Notes under the pieces: model-generated
What the model saw: only the letters and a program-made list of their open reading frames with translations
Told to the model about the DNA's origin: nothing
The model's database searches: none
In this document: positions 15,248 through 25,010 of the stretch, piece after piece
Numbering within the stretch: position 1 is the first letter of the stretch
Layout: each line of letters starts with the position of its first letter
Position numbers and translations under genes: made by a program
NCBI GenBank assembly: GCA_943367715.1
Contig: CALRJY020000020.1
Span: forward strand, 1 to 64,000
Origin: JAEYXS01 sp943367715
Lineage (GTDB): Bacteria; Verrucomicrobiota; Verrucomicrobiia; Limisphaerales; JAEYXS01
Direction: 5' to 3'
DNA: 64,000 bases

Positions 15248-18200
15248 TTAAGGCAGGATGCCGTATTCGCCGAACTCAAACTCGTCGAAGTCAGCTGTCA
15301 CGATGTTGGCGCTGTAGGAGTGGACCCAAACGCGCACACTAGCCGTATTGGCCGGAGCCACCGCGTTCAGGGTGTAAGCCGCCCAGGACGTGGAGATGCC
15401 CAAGCCCACCAATTGCTGCCCGACGTTCGTGCCACCCGAGTTGTAGAACTGGATGTAAACGCCGATGCCGCTGCCGGAAACGTTCTTGGAACGGAAGCGC
15501 ACCTGGTAGTTCTTGCCCGCAGTGGCCGGGAAGTTGACGGAAGCCACCGAGGACCCTGCGTTGGTAACGCCGTCGATCACGCGCAACCCTTTGGTGCCAG
15601 CATAAGCTGCGGCAGCGACCGCGGAGCTCATCCCACCGTCACCCGTGATGTCCCAGCCCGTGAGATTGCTCTCAAAGCCCGGGTTTGCCAGGTTGAACGG
15701 TATCCAAGGATTTTTCTGCCAGGCGTAGATGGACGTTAGTGCCGGCACTGGACGTGGCTCCACTTCCGAGAGCACCAGATCATCCACGTCACCGGTCACG
15801 ATGGCACCGGAGTAGGAGTGGACCCAGATTTTCACCGTGGCGGCATTGGTCGGAGCTACGCCCCGCACGATGTATTGACGCCATTCCGTCGTATTGGTCG
15901 GGATTTCTTCATAGGTCGGCGGTGAGATGGGACTGCCGCCCGATGTTTCGTAATCAAGATAGACTGCCAAGCCGCTGCCTGAGGTGATGCGGCCCCAGAA
16001 CCGGCATTGATACGTTTTTCCGGGCGTGACCGCGAAGCTGACGCTCTCCGCCGAGGAGCCGAGCGTGCCGCTGTTATCCACCACATGCAGGCCATAGGTG
16101 CCGGTCTTGGCCGCACCCGTGGTGACCGTGCTCATGCTGTTGTCACCGGCAAAGTTCCAGAAGTTGGTGCCGTTCTCGAAGCTCGGATTGGCGATCTCAA
16201 ACGGCAGTTCGCCGAACTCGAAATCATCCAAATCCATGGTGACTATGTCCGCGCTATAGGCGCGTATCCAGATCTTGGCGGTGGCTGCTCCTGGGGGGGA
16301 GACTTCCTCCACATAATACTTCGCCCAAATGCCGGTGCTCGGCACGCCCGTGCTGACGCTCAGGATTTCCGTGCCGCCGGAGTTGTAGAATTTCAGATAG
16401 ACGCCCAACCCGGAACCGGAAACCGACTTCGCCCAGAAACGGCACAGATAGCCTTTCCCCGCCTGCACTGTGAACGCTTGCGAATAGAGTGAGGAACCGG
16501 CGGAGCTGCTGCCATCCGTCACGCGTAAACCATAGCTGCCAGTGCGCTTGGCCGCCGTGTTCACCGCACTCATGCCGCCGTCACCCGTGTTGCTCCAGTT
16601 CGCCAGGCTGCTCTCGAAACCATTGTTCACCCAGAAAACCGGCGTGATGTAATCCGCTGTCGTGTTACCGGTGGAAACCGCCGCACCGATGGCGCCACCG
16701 ACAATCTCCGCGCTGTTCGCAACGCCATAGAACTTGTTGTTCACCACTTCCACGCCGGTGCAGTTGGCTGTGTTCAGCCAGATGCCATTGATGCCGTTCT
16801 TCATGGAGAAGACATTGCCTTCGATGATGTGATCACTGCTGCTATCCTTGGCATAAACCCCTTGGCCGGAATCCGTGGCGAAGCGGTTGTGCAGGATGAG
16901 CCATTCGCGATTCTGACCGCCGAGCCAAACGCCCGTCTTCGGTGAGGTCACATCATTGTTGTAGATGACGTTACGCGGACCATTCGGGCCGTGCTGTACG
17001 TCTTCCGGCGGCGAGGCCCACATGCCGTAGCCGTAGCTGCCGTTGCCGATGTTGCACTCGATGATGTTGTTCTCAAACAGATTCTCATGTGTCCAGCCGG
17101 AGTGCCACTGGGCATCGCTGTCGTAAAAGAAACTGTTGCGGATGACGTTGCCTGCCGCGGACCACTGTACGAGTGGCGCATGGCGCATCTTGTAGGTCGT
17201 CACGTTTTCCATCAGGCAGTCATAAGCTTTTTCCCAGCCTACATAAGCCGTGCCGCCATCGCCTTTCCACCAGGCATCGTCAAAGGAGCAGTCACGGATC
17301 TCGCACCACTTGGCCGGCAGCATATAGAGCGGGAAACGTCCCGCCTTCTTGACGCTCATGCCCGTGGCCCAGCACTCCCAGGCCTTGGAAAAGATGACGC
17401 CGCTGGTCCAAAGGTTCTTGGTCTGCTCGACGTAGAAGTTTTCCACACCGCAGTTGCGCAGGGGTATGAACTTCTGCACGTAGGAACCATCGATGATGGG
17501 ATAATCGATGCGCAAAGGCTGGTTCAAGGTCAGCACATTGCCGCTGACACTTGTAATCTTGAAAAGATAGTGGCGGAAGATATCGCCGGGGCAAAGATTG
17601 TCCACCTCGTCATCCCAACGGGTTGTGGCCGGAGCGACCAGTTCGATGCCATCACCGGCTACCAATCCGTGGCCGTTGGTGACGGTGATGCTGGTACTGC
17701 CGCGCACGCCATCGGCGGTCAGCAGGAACTTGCTCCCGGTATTGCCGATGCCGCAAAAGTTGATTGCGCCCAGCATCGAGGGCGTGCGGTTCGGATTGGG
17801 ATCGGTGCCGCTCACGAGATTCAGCGTGATGTTGTTGGAGCGGACGATGCCACCGGTGTATTCCGCGATGGCGGTCAAAGTCCTCGTGCCTGCGCCCGCT
17901 GCATTGATCGCCGTGCCGCCGCTCATGGTCAGGAAGAAACGCGCCCCCCAGCTGCCTGGCGCATTGGTCACCGCGGTAAGCGTGGTGTTGTTATACTTGA
18001 TACGCAGGATTTGCAGGTTCGTCGGGTCGGCATGGATCTCGATCCAGGTATTGGCCCGCACCACTGAGTTGGTTAGCGGTTTGTAAAACGTCACAGCATT
18101 TGTCGGGGCCGAGTAACGGAAGTAAAACTTGGTTGAGCCACTTCCGGCACCGCGGAGCACCACGTTGTCGTTCGTGATGATGACCGGCCTATCGAGATAA

Positions 18201-18550
18201 AAGTTGCCGGCCGGTATGGTGACCACGCCGCCACCCGCAGCTGCTGCGGCAGCCGCGGCGGATTCCAAGGCACCTGCGTCATCATTGTTGTCATTCGGAA
18301 AACCGCTGTGATTCGTGATGGAGGTGCGGATGACGAGGCCCGTCGGGATGCCGCCCGGAACGCCTGCCTGACGAAAATCTGGATAAACGATTCCATCCGG
18401 TCCGGGAATGTCCGCCGGAGTCAGTGCGGCTTGCGTCTGGCTCACCACGGCGAGGAGCGCGGCAAGACAACACAGCAGCCGAGGTCGCAGTTGAAGCCAG
18501 GGCGTGAAACGTGAAAACAAGGGTGCGGCAGAGGTGTTGGTCGTCTTCAT
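15248..18550 (-). CDS. Large secreted beta-helix protein with three C-terminal carbohydrate-binding-like modules
   Basis: 1100 residues from the ATG at 18550 (the frame stays open upstream, but that part precedes the signal peptide). The signal peptide ends near VVSQTQA. A pectate-lyase-3-like opening follows: NDDAGALESAAAAAAAAGGGV and VVTIPAGNFYL with VVLRGAG. Right-handed parallel beta-helix rungs run to about residue 640. The last 460 residues are three homologous modules of about 145 residues (about 640-784, 785-953, 954-1100), each starting N-x-G/S-F-E and carrying TGDGGMS-like, SGSGLGVY-like and WVHSYS-like segments. They resemble CBM4/9-type jelly rolls. Likely a polysaccharide lyase or hydrolase acting outside the cell; the catalytic residues cannot be named. 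Confidence 0.85.
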   Translation of the reverse strand: MKTTNTSAAPLFSRFTPWLQLRPRLLCCLAALLAVVSQTQAALTPADIPGPDGIVYPDFRQAGVPGGIPTGLVIRTSITNHSGFPNDNNDDAGALESAAAAAAAAGGGVVTIPAGNFYLDRPVIITNDNVVLRGAGSGSTKFYFRYSAPTNAVTFYKPLTNSVVRANTWIEIHADPTNLQILRIKYNNTTLTAVTNAPGSWGARFFLTMSGGTAINAAGAGTRTLTAIAEYTGGIVRSNNITLNLVSGTDPNPNRTPSMLGAINFCGIGNTGSKFLLTADGVRGSTSITVTNGHGLVAGDGIELVAPATTRWDDEVDNLCPGDIFRHYLFKITSVSGNVLTLNQPLRIDYPIIDGSYVQKFIPLRNCGVENFYVEQTKNLWTSGVIFSKAWECWATGMSVKKAGRFPLYMLPAKWCEIRDCSFDDAWWKGDGGTAYVGWEKAYDCLMENVTTYKMRHAPLVQWSAAGNVIRNSFFYDSDAQWHSGWTHENLFENNIIECNIGNGSYGYGMWASPPEDVQHGPNGPRNVIYNNDVTSPKTGVWLGGQNREWLILHNRFATDSGQGVYAKDSSSDHIIEGNVFSMKNGINGIWLNTANCTGVEVVNNKFYGVANSAEIVGGAIGAAVSTGNTTADYITPVFWVNNGFESSLANWSNTGDGGMSAVNTAAKRTGSYGLRVTDGSSSAGSSLYSQAFTVQAGKGYLCRFWAKSVSGSGLGVYLKFYNSGGTEILSVSTGVPSTGIWAKYYVEEVSPPGAATAKIWIRAYSADIVTMDLDDFEFGELPFEIANPSFENGTNFWNFAGDNSMSTVTTGAAKTGTYGLHVVDNSGTLGSSAESVSFAVTPGKTYQCRFWGRITSGSGLAVYLDYETSGGSPISPPTYEEIPTNTTEWRQYIVRGVAPTNAATVKIWVHSYSGAIVTGDVDDLVLSEVEPRPVPALTSIYAWQKNPWIPFNLANPGFESNLTGWDITGDGGMSSAVAAAAYAGTKGLRVIDGVTNAGSSVASVNFPATAGKNYQVRFRSKNVSGSGIGVYIQFYNSGGTNVGQQLVGLGISTSWAAYTLNAVAPANTASVRVWVHSYSANIVTADFDEFEFGEYGILP

Positions 18551-18630
18551 ACCAAAAGTGCTAACAAGGGTTCGGTTGGAAGATAGACCCGAACCCTTTT
18601 TTGTCACGGGCGCATAAGCGGGATTCCCAA

Positions 18631-18648
18631 CCCCTCCTTTAGGAGGGG
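18631..18648. repeat. Short perfect hairpin after the response regulator gene
   Basis: CCCCTCCT and AGGAGGGG form an 8-bp stem with a TT loop, just past the minus-strand stop at 18654. No T-run follows on either strand, so it is either a weak terminator or a dispersed palindromic repeat. Confidence 0.6.
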
Positions 18649-18653
18649 GTCGC

Positions 18654-19283
18654 TCACTCCAGATGCACGATGCCGCGCTGGATGGCGATGGTGCTGGCCT
18701 GTGTCCGGTCATTGGCCCGCAGCTTGATGAGAATATTGCTGACGTGGTCTTTCACCGTGGTTTCCGCGATGGACAGCACGCTGGCCACTTCCTTGTTGGA
18801 ACGGCCTTTCACGATCTGCTTGAGCACATCCAGCTCCCGATTGCTCAGCTCCGGCGTGTGCATCCGCTCCACGAGCCGGGCGGAGATCGCCGGTGGTAGA
18901 TAGCTCTGGCCTGCATAGACGTTGCGGATGGCGAGCAGGAGTTCATCGAGCGGAATATCTTTGGAGAGATAAGAGCGCGCACCGGCCTGTATGCAGCGGT
19001 AAATGTCTTCATGACCATCATAGCTGGAGAGCATGATGACCTTGGCCTCGGGATGATGCAGGCAAAGTTGTGCCGTGACTTGATCCCCACTGATGCCGGG
19101 CAGACGGACATCCATCAGCACCACATCCGGTTGGTGTTTGACGTAGAGTTCCAAGGCTTTGGCTCCGGTGCTGGCTTCTGCCACCACCACCATGTCCAGT
19201 TCCACGTTGATGGAAGTGGTCAGCCCGATGCGCATGAGCGAATGGTCATCGACGATGAGCAGGCGGATTTTCTTTTTTGTCAT
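18654..19283 (-). CDS. NarL/FixJ-family response regulator
   Basis: 209 residues. The receiver domain has the acidic pair in LLIVDDHS, the phospho-acceptor Asp in VVLMDVRLPG, the switch Ser in IMLSSYDG and Lys in YLSKDIP. The C-terminal LuxR-type helix-turn-helix reads LSNRELDVLKQIVKGRSNKEVA through TVKDHVSNILIKL. It starts 22 bp after the sensor kinase and is its partner. The beta-helix gene just downstream on the same strand is a plausible target, though this is inference from position only. Confidence 0.95.
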   Translation of the reverse strand: MTKKKIRLLIVDDHSLMRIGLTTSINVELDMVVVAEASTGAKALELYVKHQPDVVLMDVRLPGISGDQVTAQLCLHHPEAKVIMLSSYDGHEDIYRCIQAGARSYLSKDIPLDELLLAIRNVYAGQSYLPPAISARLVERMHTPELSNRELDVLKQIVKGRSNKEVASVLSIAETTVKDHVSNILIKLRANDRTQASTIAIQRGIVHLE

Positions 19284-19305
19284 GTGATTCGAGTGTGGCG
19301 CAATT

Positions 19306-21381
19306 TCAGGCGGTCACGGTGATTTCAATCTTGGCCCCGCGTCCCGGAGCGCTGGAAACATTCAGTAAACCGCCCATTTTCTCAGCCCGTTCGCGCATGC
19401 CCAACAGGCCGAAATGACCGGATTCACCGGATGGTACCGACTCGGGTGAAAACCCCTGGCCATCATCCGAGACGGTGAGATGCACGGCGTTGTTCTCGTA
19501 ATTCAGCTCGATCTTAATCCGGCTCGCCTGAGCGTGTTTCACCGCATTGGCCGTAGCTTCCTGACTGATGCGCAATAGGTGGCTTTCAACCAGGCGGGGC
19601 AGAGGACGCGGCTGGCCGGTGACGGATACGTTCACGTCCACATGCGAGCCATTGCGCACATAGCTGGCCGTGGCGGAAATGGCCGAGCCGAGGTTACCAT
19701 CCTCCAAGGCGCGGGCGCGCAGGTCCCAGACGGAATGGCGCGTCTCAGATTGCGTATGGCGCAGCATGGATTCGATGAGGCTGAGCGCACGCCGGGAAAA
19801 CTCCGGGGATGTTTCCAACCGTGAGCGTGCGGCTTGTAATTGCAACAGGATCGCCCCGAGTTGTTGCTCGATGGTGTCATGAAATTCCCGGGCAATGCGG
19901 GTTCGCTCTTCCAGCACGGCTTCACGCTCAACCTTCTGCTGGATGACCGTGGTTTGCAGGCGCACCTGGCGTTTGAGCGTGATGATCCAGATGAGCCCCG
20001 TGAAACAAAGAACACTAGTTCCACCCAAAGCCGCCATCACCCGGGTGCGGTTCCACCAGGGAGCTGAGCGGATGAGTGCTACGTCCTCCGTCGAGCGCAT
20101 GAGCAGGCGGAAGGCTTGCGGCCAGCGTGAGCTGCCCACTTGCACGAGGCAGATGCCAGTCAGCCTAATCTGGCTGAATTGCGGAGGCGGAGTGAATGTT
20201 GCTGCGTTGGTCTTGGACAGATGTGCGCGGTAAGTCCAGTCGTTGTCCTGAATGATGAGCACATGCTCGGCGGGCGTTTGAATCCATTCCAGGAGCTGGC
20301 CTTTCATCTGCACGAGGTCCGCATCGTAGGCCCCTATGCGCGCCTGTTCTGTGGAGATCTGCACTGGCTCAGGAACAGTGCCATTAGCCGTTTTCTTGAA
20401 GATCGCGTCCTCCAACGTGGGGGAATACTCGCCGGTGGCCGGGAACCCCAAGACCTCGACTTGGTCACCGGGCTTGAGCATGCCGGACTGCTTGGTTTTC
20501 ACCCAAAGACCCTGCGTTTCGTCACGGATGAAGAGTCCCTGTGCCGGTTCGTGGTGCAGCACGGTACCTTGAACTTTCACGCGATGACCAAAGGCCGCTT
20601 GGGGGGCGAACTGATGCAGGCTGTTGATGGTGCGAACGGTGATGTCGAATGGATCAGCGGGGGCGGGTTTGATGATCTCGATCTGCTCCAGGTTTGGCAC
20701 CGAGAGGCGGATGCCGGTCATCTGCCGTCGATTATTGAAGAACGTCATGCACGCACCTTTGACGGTCACTTCTGAATCCACCAGGCGTTGGGCAAAGGCG
20801 GCATCGTATCCCGGAACGCGAACGGAGATGGTGCCACCGCTGGTGGCGAGGTCGAATTGCAGCATGTGCGCGCCATCCGTACGCAATTTGGTGGTGGAGC
20901 GAACGGTGCCACGCACTTGCAGCCACTGGCAATCTTCACTGCCCGTGAAAATACGTTCGAGCGGAACTTCCAGCGCCGGCGGCAAGGACTCGTGGCTTAA
21001 CACCGTGAGATTGGAAAGGATGATAACGGGAGCATAACTGCCGGGGCCGCTGACGCCGGTTATCTCCACCAGATCGCCGGCCTTGAGTTGATACTTCTTC
21101 GGCGAGGTGTTGGTGATGTAGATGCCGCCCGTGGCATCCTGAATGGTAAGCTCCCGGAAAATATCCTGACGATAGAAGGTGACGATGGCCTGCACGCGGA
21201 CCGGATAACCTCGGGCAGCCTCCTCAGGAGAGAGCTGGCGTATCCGTTGAGCTTCCGTAAGCAAGGGGAGCTTCTCTTGGGCAAAGGCATGGAAAGGGCC
21301 GGGGCATAACACGGATACCAAGACAAAAGCCGACACGAGGGTACGGCATATGGCCCAAGGGCACATCATGTGGATGGCCAT
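19306..21381 (-). CDS. Sensor histidine kinase with periplasmic OB-like repeats
   Basis: 691 residues. A signal peptide (about 1-35) is followed by about 400 residues of repeated OB-fold-like units; the phrases VRVQAIVTFYRQD, LQVRGTVRSTT, VKVQGTVLHHEP and VQMKGQLLEW each open one, and LKAGDLVEITG and LKPGDQVEVLG recur. A membrane helix lies near residue 455. A HisKA_3 domain has its phospho-His in RIAREFHDTIEQQ, and a HATPase has the N box SQEATANAVKHA and DDGQGFSPE. This architecture is frequent in Verrucomicrobia and Acidobacteria; the ligand is unknown. It forms an operon with the response regulator at 18654. Confidence 0.9.
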   Translation of the reverse strand: MAIHMMCPWAICRTLVSAFVLVSVLCPGPFHAFAQEKLPLLTEAQRIRQLSPEEAARGYPVRVQAIVTFYRQDIFRELTIQDATGGIYITNTSPKKYQLKAGDLVEITGVSGPGSYAPVIILSNLTVLSHESLPPALEVPLERIFTGSEDCQWLQVRGTVRSTTKLRTDGAHMLQFDLATSGGTISVRVPGYDAAFAQRLVDSEVTVKGACMTFFNNRRQMTGIRLSVPNLEQIEIIKPAPADPFDITVRTINSLHQFAPQAAFGHRVKVQGTVLHHEPAQGLFIRDETQGLWVKTKQSGMLKPGDQVEVLGFPATGEYSPTLEDAIFKKTANGTVPEPVQISTEQARIGAYDADLVQMKGQLLEWIQTPAEHVLIIQDNDWTYRAHLSKTNAATFTPPPQFSQIRLTGICLVQVGSSRWPQAFRLLMRSTEDVALIRSAPWWNRTRVMAALGGTSVLCFTGLIWIITLKRQVRLQTTVIQQKVEREAVLEERTRIAREFHDTIEQQLGAILLQLQAARSRLETSPEFSRRALSLIESMLRHTQSETRHSVWDLRARALEDGNLGSAISATASYVRNGSHVDVNVSVTGQPRPLPRLVESHLLRISQEATANAVKHAQASRIKIELNYENNAVHLTVSDDGQGFSPESVPSGESGHFGLLGMRERAEKMGGLLNVSSAPGRGAKIEITVTA

Positions 21382-21550
21382 TTCTTGCTGTCGAAATGGT
21401 GTTTTGGCAAGCGCGATTGTTTGTAATGCAAAAACCTTGGGGAAACGCCGGGTAAAAAACAGTTGAGGGAAACGGGCTTTTTCCGCAGAGTCCGTACGTT
21501 TCGTGTCAACAACCGCGAAACATTAACCCGTTACCCAATACGATTGATCC

Positions 21551-22651
21551 ATGTCTACTTTGAACGTTAAACCCGCCGGTTCTTGCCGCTGGGACATGCT
21601 GGCCCTCGGTGAAATCATGCTGCGTCTGGACCCCGGCGAAGGCCGTGTCCGCACCACCCGTGAATTCAAGGTCTGGGAAGGCGGCGGCGAATACAACGTC
21701 GCGCGCGGTCTCCGCCGCTGCTTCGGCATGAAGACGGCCGTGGCCACTGCCTTTGCTGACAACGATGTGGGCCGTTTGCTGGAAGATTTCATCCTCCAAG
21801 GCGGCGTTGCCACGGATTACATCAAATGGGAGAAGTTTGACGGCATTGGCCGCGATACCCGCAATGGTTTGAACTTCACCGAACGCGGTTACGGTATGCG
21901 TGGTGCGGTTGGCATCCCGGACCGTGGCAACACGGCGGCGAGCCATCTCAAGCCCGGCGATTTCGACTGGGACCAGATTTTCGGTAAGGACGGCGTGCGC
22001 TGGTTGCACACCGGCGGCATCTTCGCCGCGCTCTCGGACACGACGCCTCAGCTCGTGATCGATTGCGTGAAGAAGGCCAAGCAATACGGCACCATCGTTT
22101 CCTACGACTTGAACTACCGTCCTTCCCTCTGGAAGAGCATCGGCGGTCAGAAGCGCGCGCAAGAAGTGAACCGCGAGATCGCGAAGTATGTCGATGTGAT
22201 GATTGGCAACGAAGAAGACTTCACCGCGAGCCTCGGTTTCCACGTGGAAGGCGCGGATGAAAACCTCCTGCACATCGACGTGACGGCGTTCAAGCGCATG
22301 ATCGAAGCAGCCATCAAAGAATTCCCGAACTTCAAGGCGACCGCCACGACGTTGCGCGCCGCGAAGACCGCGACGATCAACGACTGGAATGCGATCGCCT
22401 GGTACAACGGCAACTTCCATCAGAGCCGTCAGTATCCCGACCTCGAGATCTTGGACCGCGTGGGCGGTGGCGACAGCTTCGCATCTGGTTTCATCTATGG
22501 TCTGATGACCACGGGTGACGCGCAGAAGGCTGTGGAATACGGTGCCGCGCACGGTGCGCTGGCCATGACCACGCCAGGCGACACTTCGATGGCCGACAAG
22601 GGCGAAGTCGAGAAGCTCATGAAGGGCGGCGGCGCCCGCGTGCAGCGCTAA
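21551..22651 (+). CDS. PfkB-family sugar kinase, probably 2-keto-3-deoxygluconate kinase
   Basis: 366 residues. The ribokinase fold opens with MLALGEIMLRLDPGEGR, followed by the sugar-binding VWEGGGEYNVARGL. The C-terminal signature reads DRVGGGDSFASGF, with the catalytic Asp in GGGDSF. The LALGE.MLRL opening and length fit KdgK, which phosphorylates KDG from uronate or pectin breakdown, in keeping with a lyase-like secreted protein nearby. An insert of about 40 residues (HVEGADENLLHIDVTAFKR) lies before the last domain. A strong terminator follows. Confidence 0.82.
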   Translation: MSTLNVKPAGSCRWDMLALGEIMLRLDPGEGRVRTTREFKVWEGGGEYNVARGLRRCFGMKTAVATAFADNDVGRLLEDFILQGGVATDYIKWEKFDGIGRDTRNGLNFTERGYGMRGAVGIPDRGNTAASHLKPGDFDWDQIFGKDGVRWLHTGGIFAALSDTTPQLVIDCVKKAKQYGTIVSYDLNYRPSLWKSIGGQKRAQEVNREIAKYVDVMIGNEEDFTASLGFHVEGADENLLHIDVTAFKRMIEAAIKEFPNFKATATTLRAAKTATINDWNAIAWYNGNFHQSRQYPDLEILDRVGGGDSFASGFIYGLMTTGDAQKAVEYGAAHGALAMTTPGDTSMADKGEVEKLMKGGGARVQR

Positions 22652-22671
22652 GAGACTGATTTGATTCGAGA

Positions 22672-22710
22672 AGCCGGAGCAAGTGATTGCTCCGGCTTTT
22701 TTATTTTTAA
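22672..22710 (+). terminator. Intrinsic terminator of the PfkB kinase gene
   Basis: A perfect 11-bp stem, AGCCGGAGCAA (22672-22682) and TTGCTCCGGCT (22687-22697), with loop GTGA, followed by TTTTTATTTTT. The T-run overlaps the end of the converging minus-strand gene at 22707. Confidence 0.95.
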
Positions 22711-24878
22711 TCGGGCAAAGGCGTCAGCTCGAACTTGAGCAGGGCGAAGGTGGCGGTCAACACAGCGGAGTTTTGGAAACCCGCCTGCGGACGGTCGGTA
22801 TCGATGCGCAGAAGCTGTCCTTTCTCCGGGACATCAAGATCCAGCGAGACCTGGTGAACGACGTCTCTCTGCAGTAATTTTTTGGCGAGCACCTTATTAC
22901 CGATCATGAAGGAAACGTGGCGGTCACTAGGGACACTGATTTCGGCCCGCAGGCGAACCCGCCGGGTTTTGATGACATCGCGGTTTATCTGGATTTCCGC
23001 ATAAGCTTGGGACAGCCAGAGCACATCATTCTCTTTGCTGTCGAAACGGCGCCAGAAATGGCCGTAATTGTTGATCGCGTAAGCATCCGTTCGGGGCAGG
23101 TCCGGTTGCGGAACGGGATTCAGAAAAACCGCGACCAGGTCTTTGGCCTGATTTTCCACGCGAGTGTGATAGCCGAGCTGGTCGAGGAAACTGACGAGGC
23201 CTTGCGCATCATCCACAAAGCCCTTGCGATTGATCAGCAGTGCACCAAAGCCGAGAGATTCAAGACGTTTGGCCATTTCACTCGCGGGCAAGCGCTCTAT
23301 CTCCGCCTGCCAGGAACTGTCACTGCGGCCTTTGTTGCTGCCGTAGTTGAAGCGCAGGGTCTTGGTGAAAAAGTAAGGGCGAAGGTGTTCGTAGGAATCC
23401 ATGTCAATCACCGGATTGCCTTCGGGAAATACGGCCAGCGGCAATTGAAAGATCATCGTGTTGGCGGGGAGACGTGCTTCGAGCTGTTCGCCGAACGTGC
23501 GGTCATCATGGACGCGGGTCTGTATGGCCGGACGTTTGGAGGAGCGAAGCACATCCGGTAGTTGGTCCACCAGACCAAAGAGAGCCAGCGCACATGCCAA
23601 AGCCAGTGTGCGCCCCACGGGCCAAGTTTTGAGCCACTGGCGGATACGCGGAACCAGCCAGAGCAAGACCAACGCGGCAATGAACACGCTGTTGCGGTTG
23701 CTGGCGCGAAAAACGCCGATGCCACAATAGGCCAGCCAGCAATTCACGCCACCCACCACCGAGTAGGCGAGCACCCATAAGGATTGCCAGAATGGCAGCG
23801 GCACCCGGTGGGATTGGTTGCGCAAGATAGGACGCAAGCCAAACCCGATCAACAACACCAAACCGATGATGACGAGGATGCCGAGGTAGGGGGCGAAGAT
23901 CTCACCGCGGTTAAGCGTATCATTCTGGTACTTGATGCCGAGGTCGGAAAGCCAGGGCAACCGGTGGCCATTGGGCGGCATGAACAACTCGATGGGACGC
24001 AGGGCATAGAGTTCGGACTCGTCATACCGTCGGGCAATGGCGTAGGGATTGCCCCCGGCATAAAGGCGGAAAAGCAGGGCACCTGTATGCGCAAGAATGA
24101 AACCGATGCCTGAAGTCACGAGGCAAAAGAAACCAGTCTCCAAGTTTTCACGCCTGCGGTCGACGAACCAGACGATGACTAGGGAAAGTAAAATCAACTG
24201 CACATAAATGTTAAGCTGATAGGGATTGCTGATGCCCATGAGAAAGGAAACGCCCAGGCAAAACTTCCAAGTGCGAGAAAAACGGGGCAAACGCGGACGG
24301 CTGGCGATCAACCACGACGAGAGTATGGCCCAAGGCACCGTGTATGTGAGCCCCAGCAGCAGGTGGCCTTGCCCCCGCATGGTGTTGTAGTAAAGGAAAC
24401 CAAAGAGTAATCCACCCACCACGCTCCAGAGACGCGGCCAGCGAAACCAGCGGCAGGCCAGATAGAACGAAGCTGCGGCAGTGGCGTGGGTAAGCATCAT
24501 GCCGGCATTCACGGCCGCCATCAGCCCGATGCTGCGGGCCATCCAGCCCAACAGGATGGTGAACGCCTTTTCATACATCGGATAATCGTTCCAGTTCGCG
24601 CCGAAGGGTGCACCGAGCCGGGAAACGGTGATCGGCTCCAGCCAATGATAATCGCCTTCAGAAGCGGCCTTGATCCAGCCAAGGATCTGCTGGCTGTCGC
24701 CGCCGTAATCGGCGGGCAAGTCCCAGTTGGCGCGGGTCCAGAGGTCTGAATTGGTGATCCAAACGAGGCAGGCGAACACACCTAGCATCAGGGCGATGGC
24801 CAGATCGCCCAAAAGCCGTTTGGTCAGGAACACCCGCTTGCACGGTTCCGTTGCTGCTGGTTGATCACCTGTGGCCAT
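22707..24878 (-). CDS. Polytopic membrane protein, GT-C-like, function unknown
   Basis: 723 residues. It has a membrane helix near residues 25-45, then a large loop, then about ten more helices to about residue 440, and a soluble C-terminal part of about 280 residues. The first loop contains DYGGDSQQILGW, where acidic residues after the first helix resemble the catalytic loop of GT-C glycosyltransferases that use lipid-linked sugars. The C-terminal half (RPYFFTKTLRFNYG and later) resembles YfhO-type proteins. It is divergent from the GT2 gene at 25011, so a role in surface glycan assembly is plausible. Confidence 0.65.
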   Translation of the reverse strand: MATGDQPAATEPCKRVFLTKRLLGDLAIALMLGVFACLVWITNSDLWTRANWDLPADYGGDSQQILGWIKAASEGDYHWLEPITVSRLGAPFGANWNDYPMYEKAFTILLGWMARSIGLMAAVNAGMMLTHATAAASFYLACRWFRWPRLWSVVGGLLFGFLYYNTMRGQGHLLLGLTYTVPWAILSSWLIASRPRLPRFSRTWKFCLGVSFLMGISNPYQLNIYVQLILLSLVIVWFVDRRRENLETGFFCLVTSGIGFILAHTGALLFRLYAGGNPYAIARRYDESELYALRPIELFMPPNGHRLPWLSDLGIKYQNDTLNRGEIFAPYLGILVIIGLVLLIGFGLRPILRNQSHRVPLPFWQSLWVLAYSVVGGVNCWLAYCGIGVFRASNRNSVFIAALVLLWLVPRIRQWLKTWPVGRTLALACALALFGLVDQLPDVLRSSKRPAIQTRVHDDRTFGEQLEARLPANTMIFQLPLAVFPEGNPVIDMDSYEHLRPYFFTKTLRFNYGSNKGRSDSSWQAEIERLPASEMAKRLESLGFGALLINRKGFVDDAQGLVSFLDQLGYHTRVENQAKDLVAVFLNPVPQPDLPRTDAYAINNYGHFWRRFDSKENDVLWLSQAYAEIQINRDVIKTRRVRLRAEISVPSDRHVSFMIGNKVLAKKLLQRDVVHQVSLDLDVPEKGQLLRIDTDRPQAGFQNSAVLTATFALLKFELTPLPD

Positions 24879-25010
24879 GCCGGATAGTCATTGGTTTCCA
24901 TGCGAATAGCAGCGGGACAGTAGAGTGCAATCTTTTTCCGATCAGCGGGCGCTTTTGATGATAGAGCTTTTCCAATGCCGTCCGTTTTCCGATGATGGCC
25001 GGACGATAGC

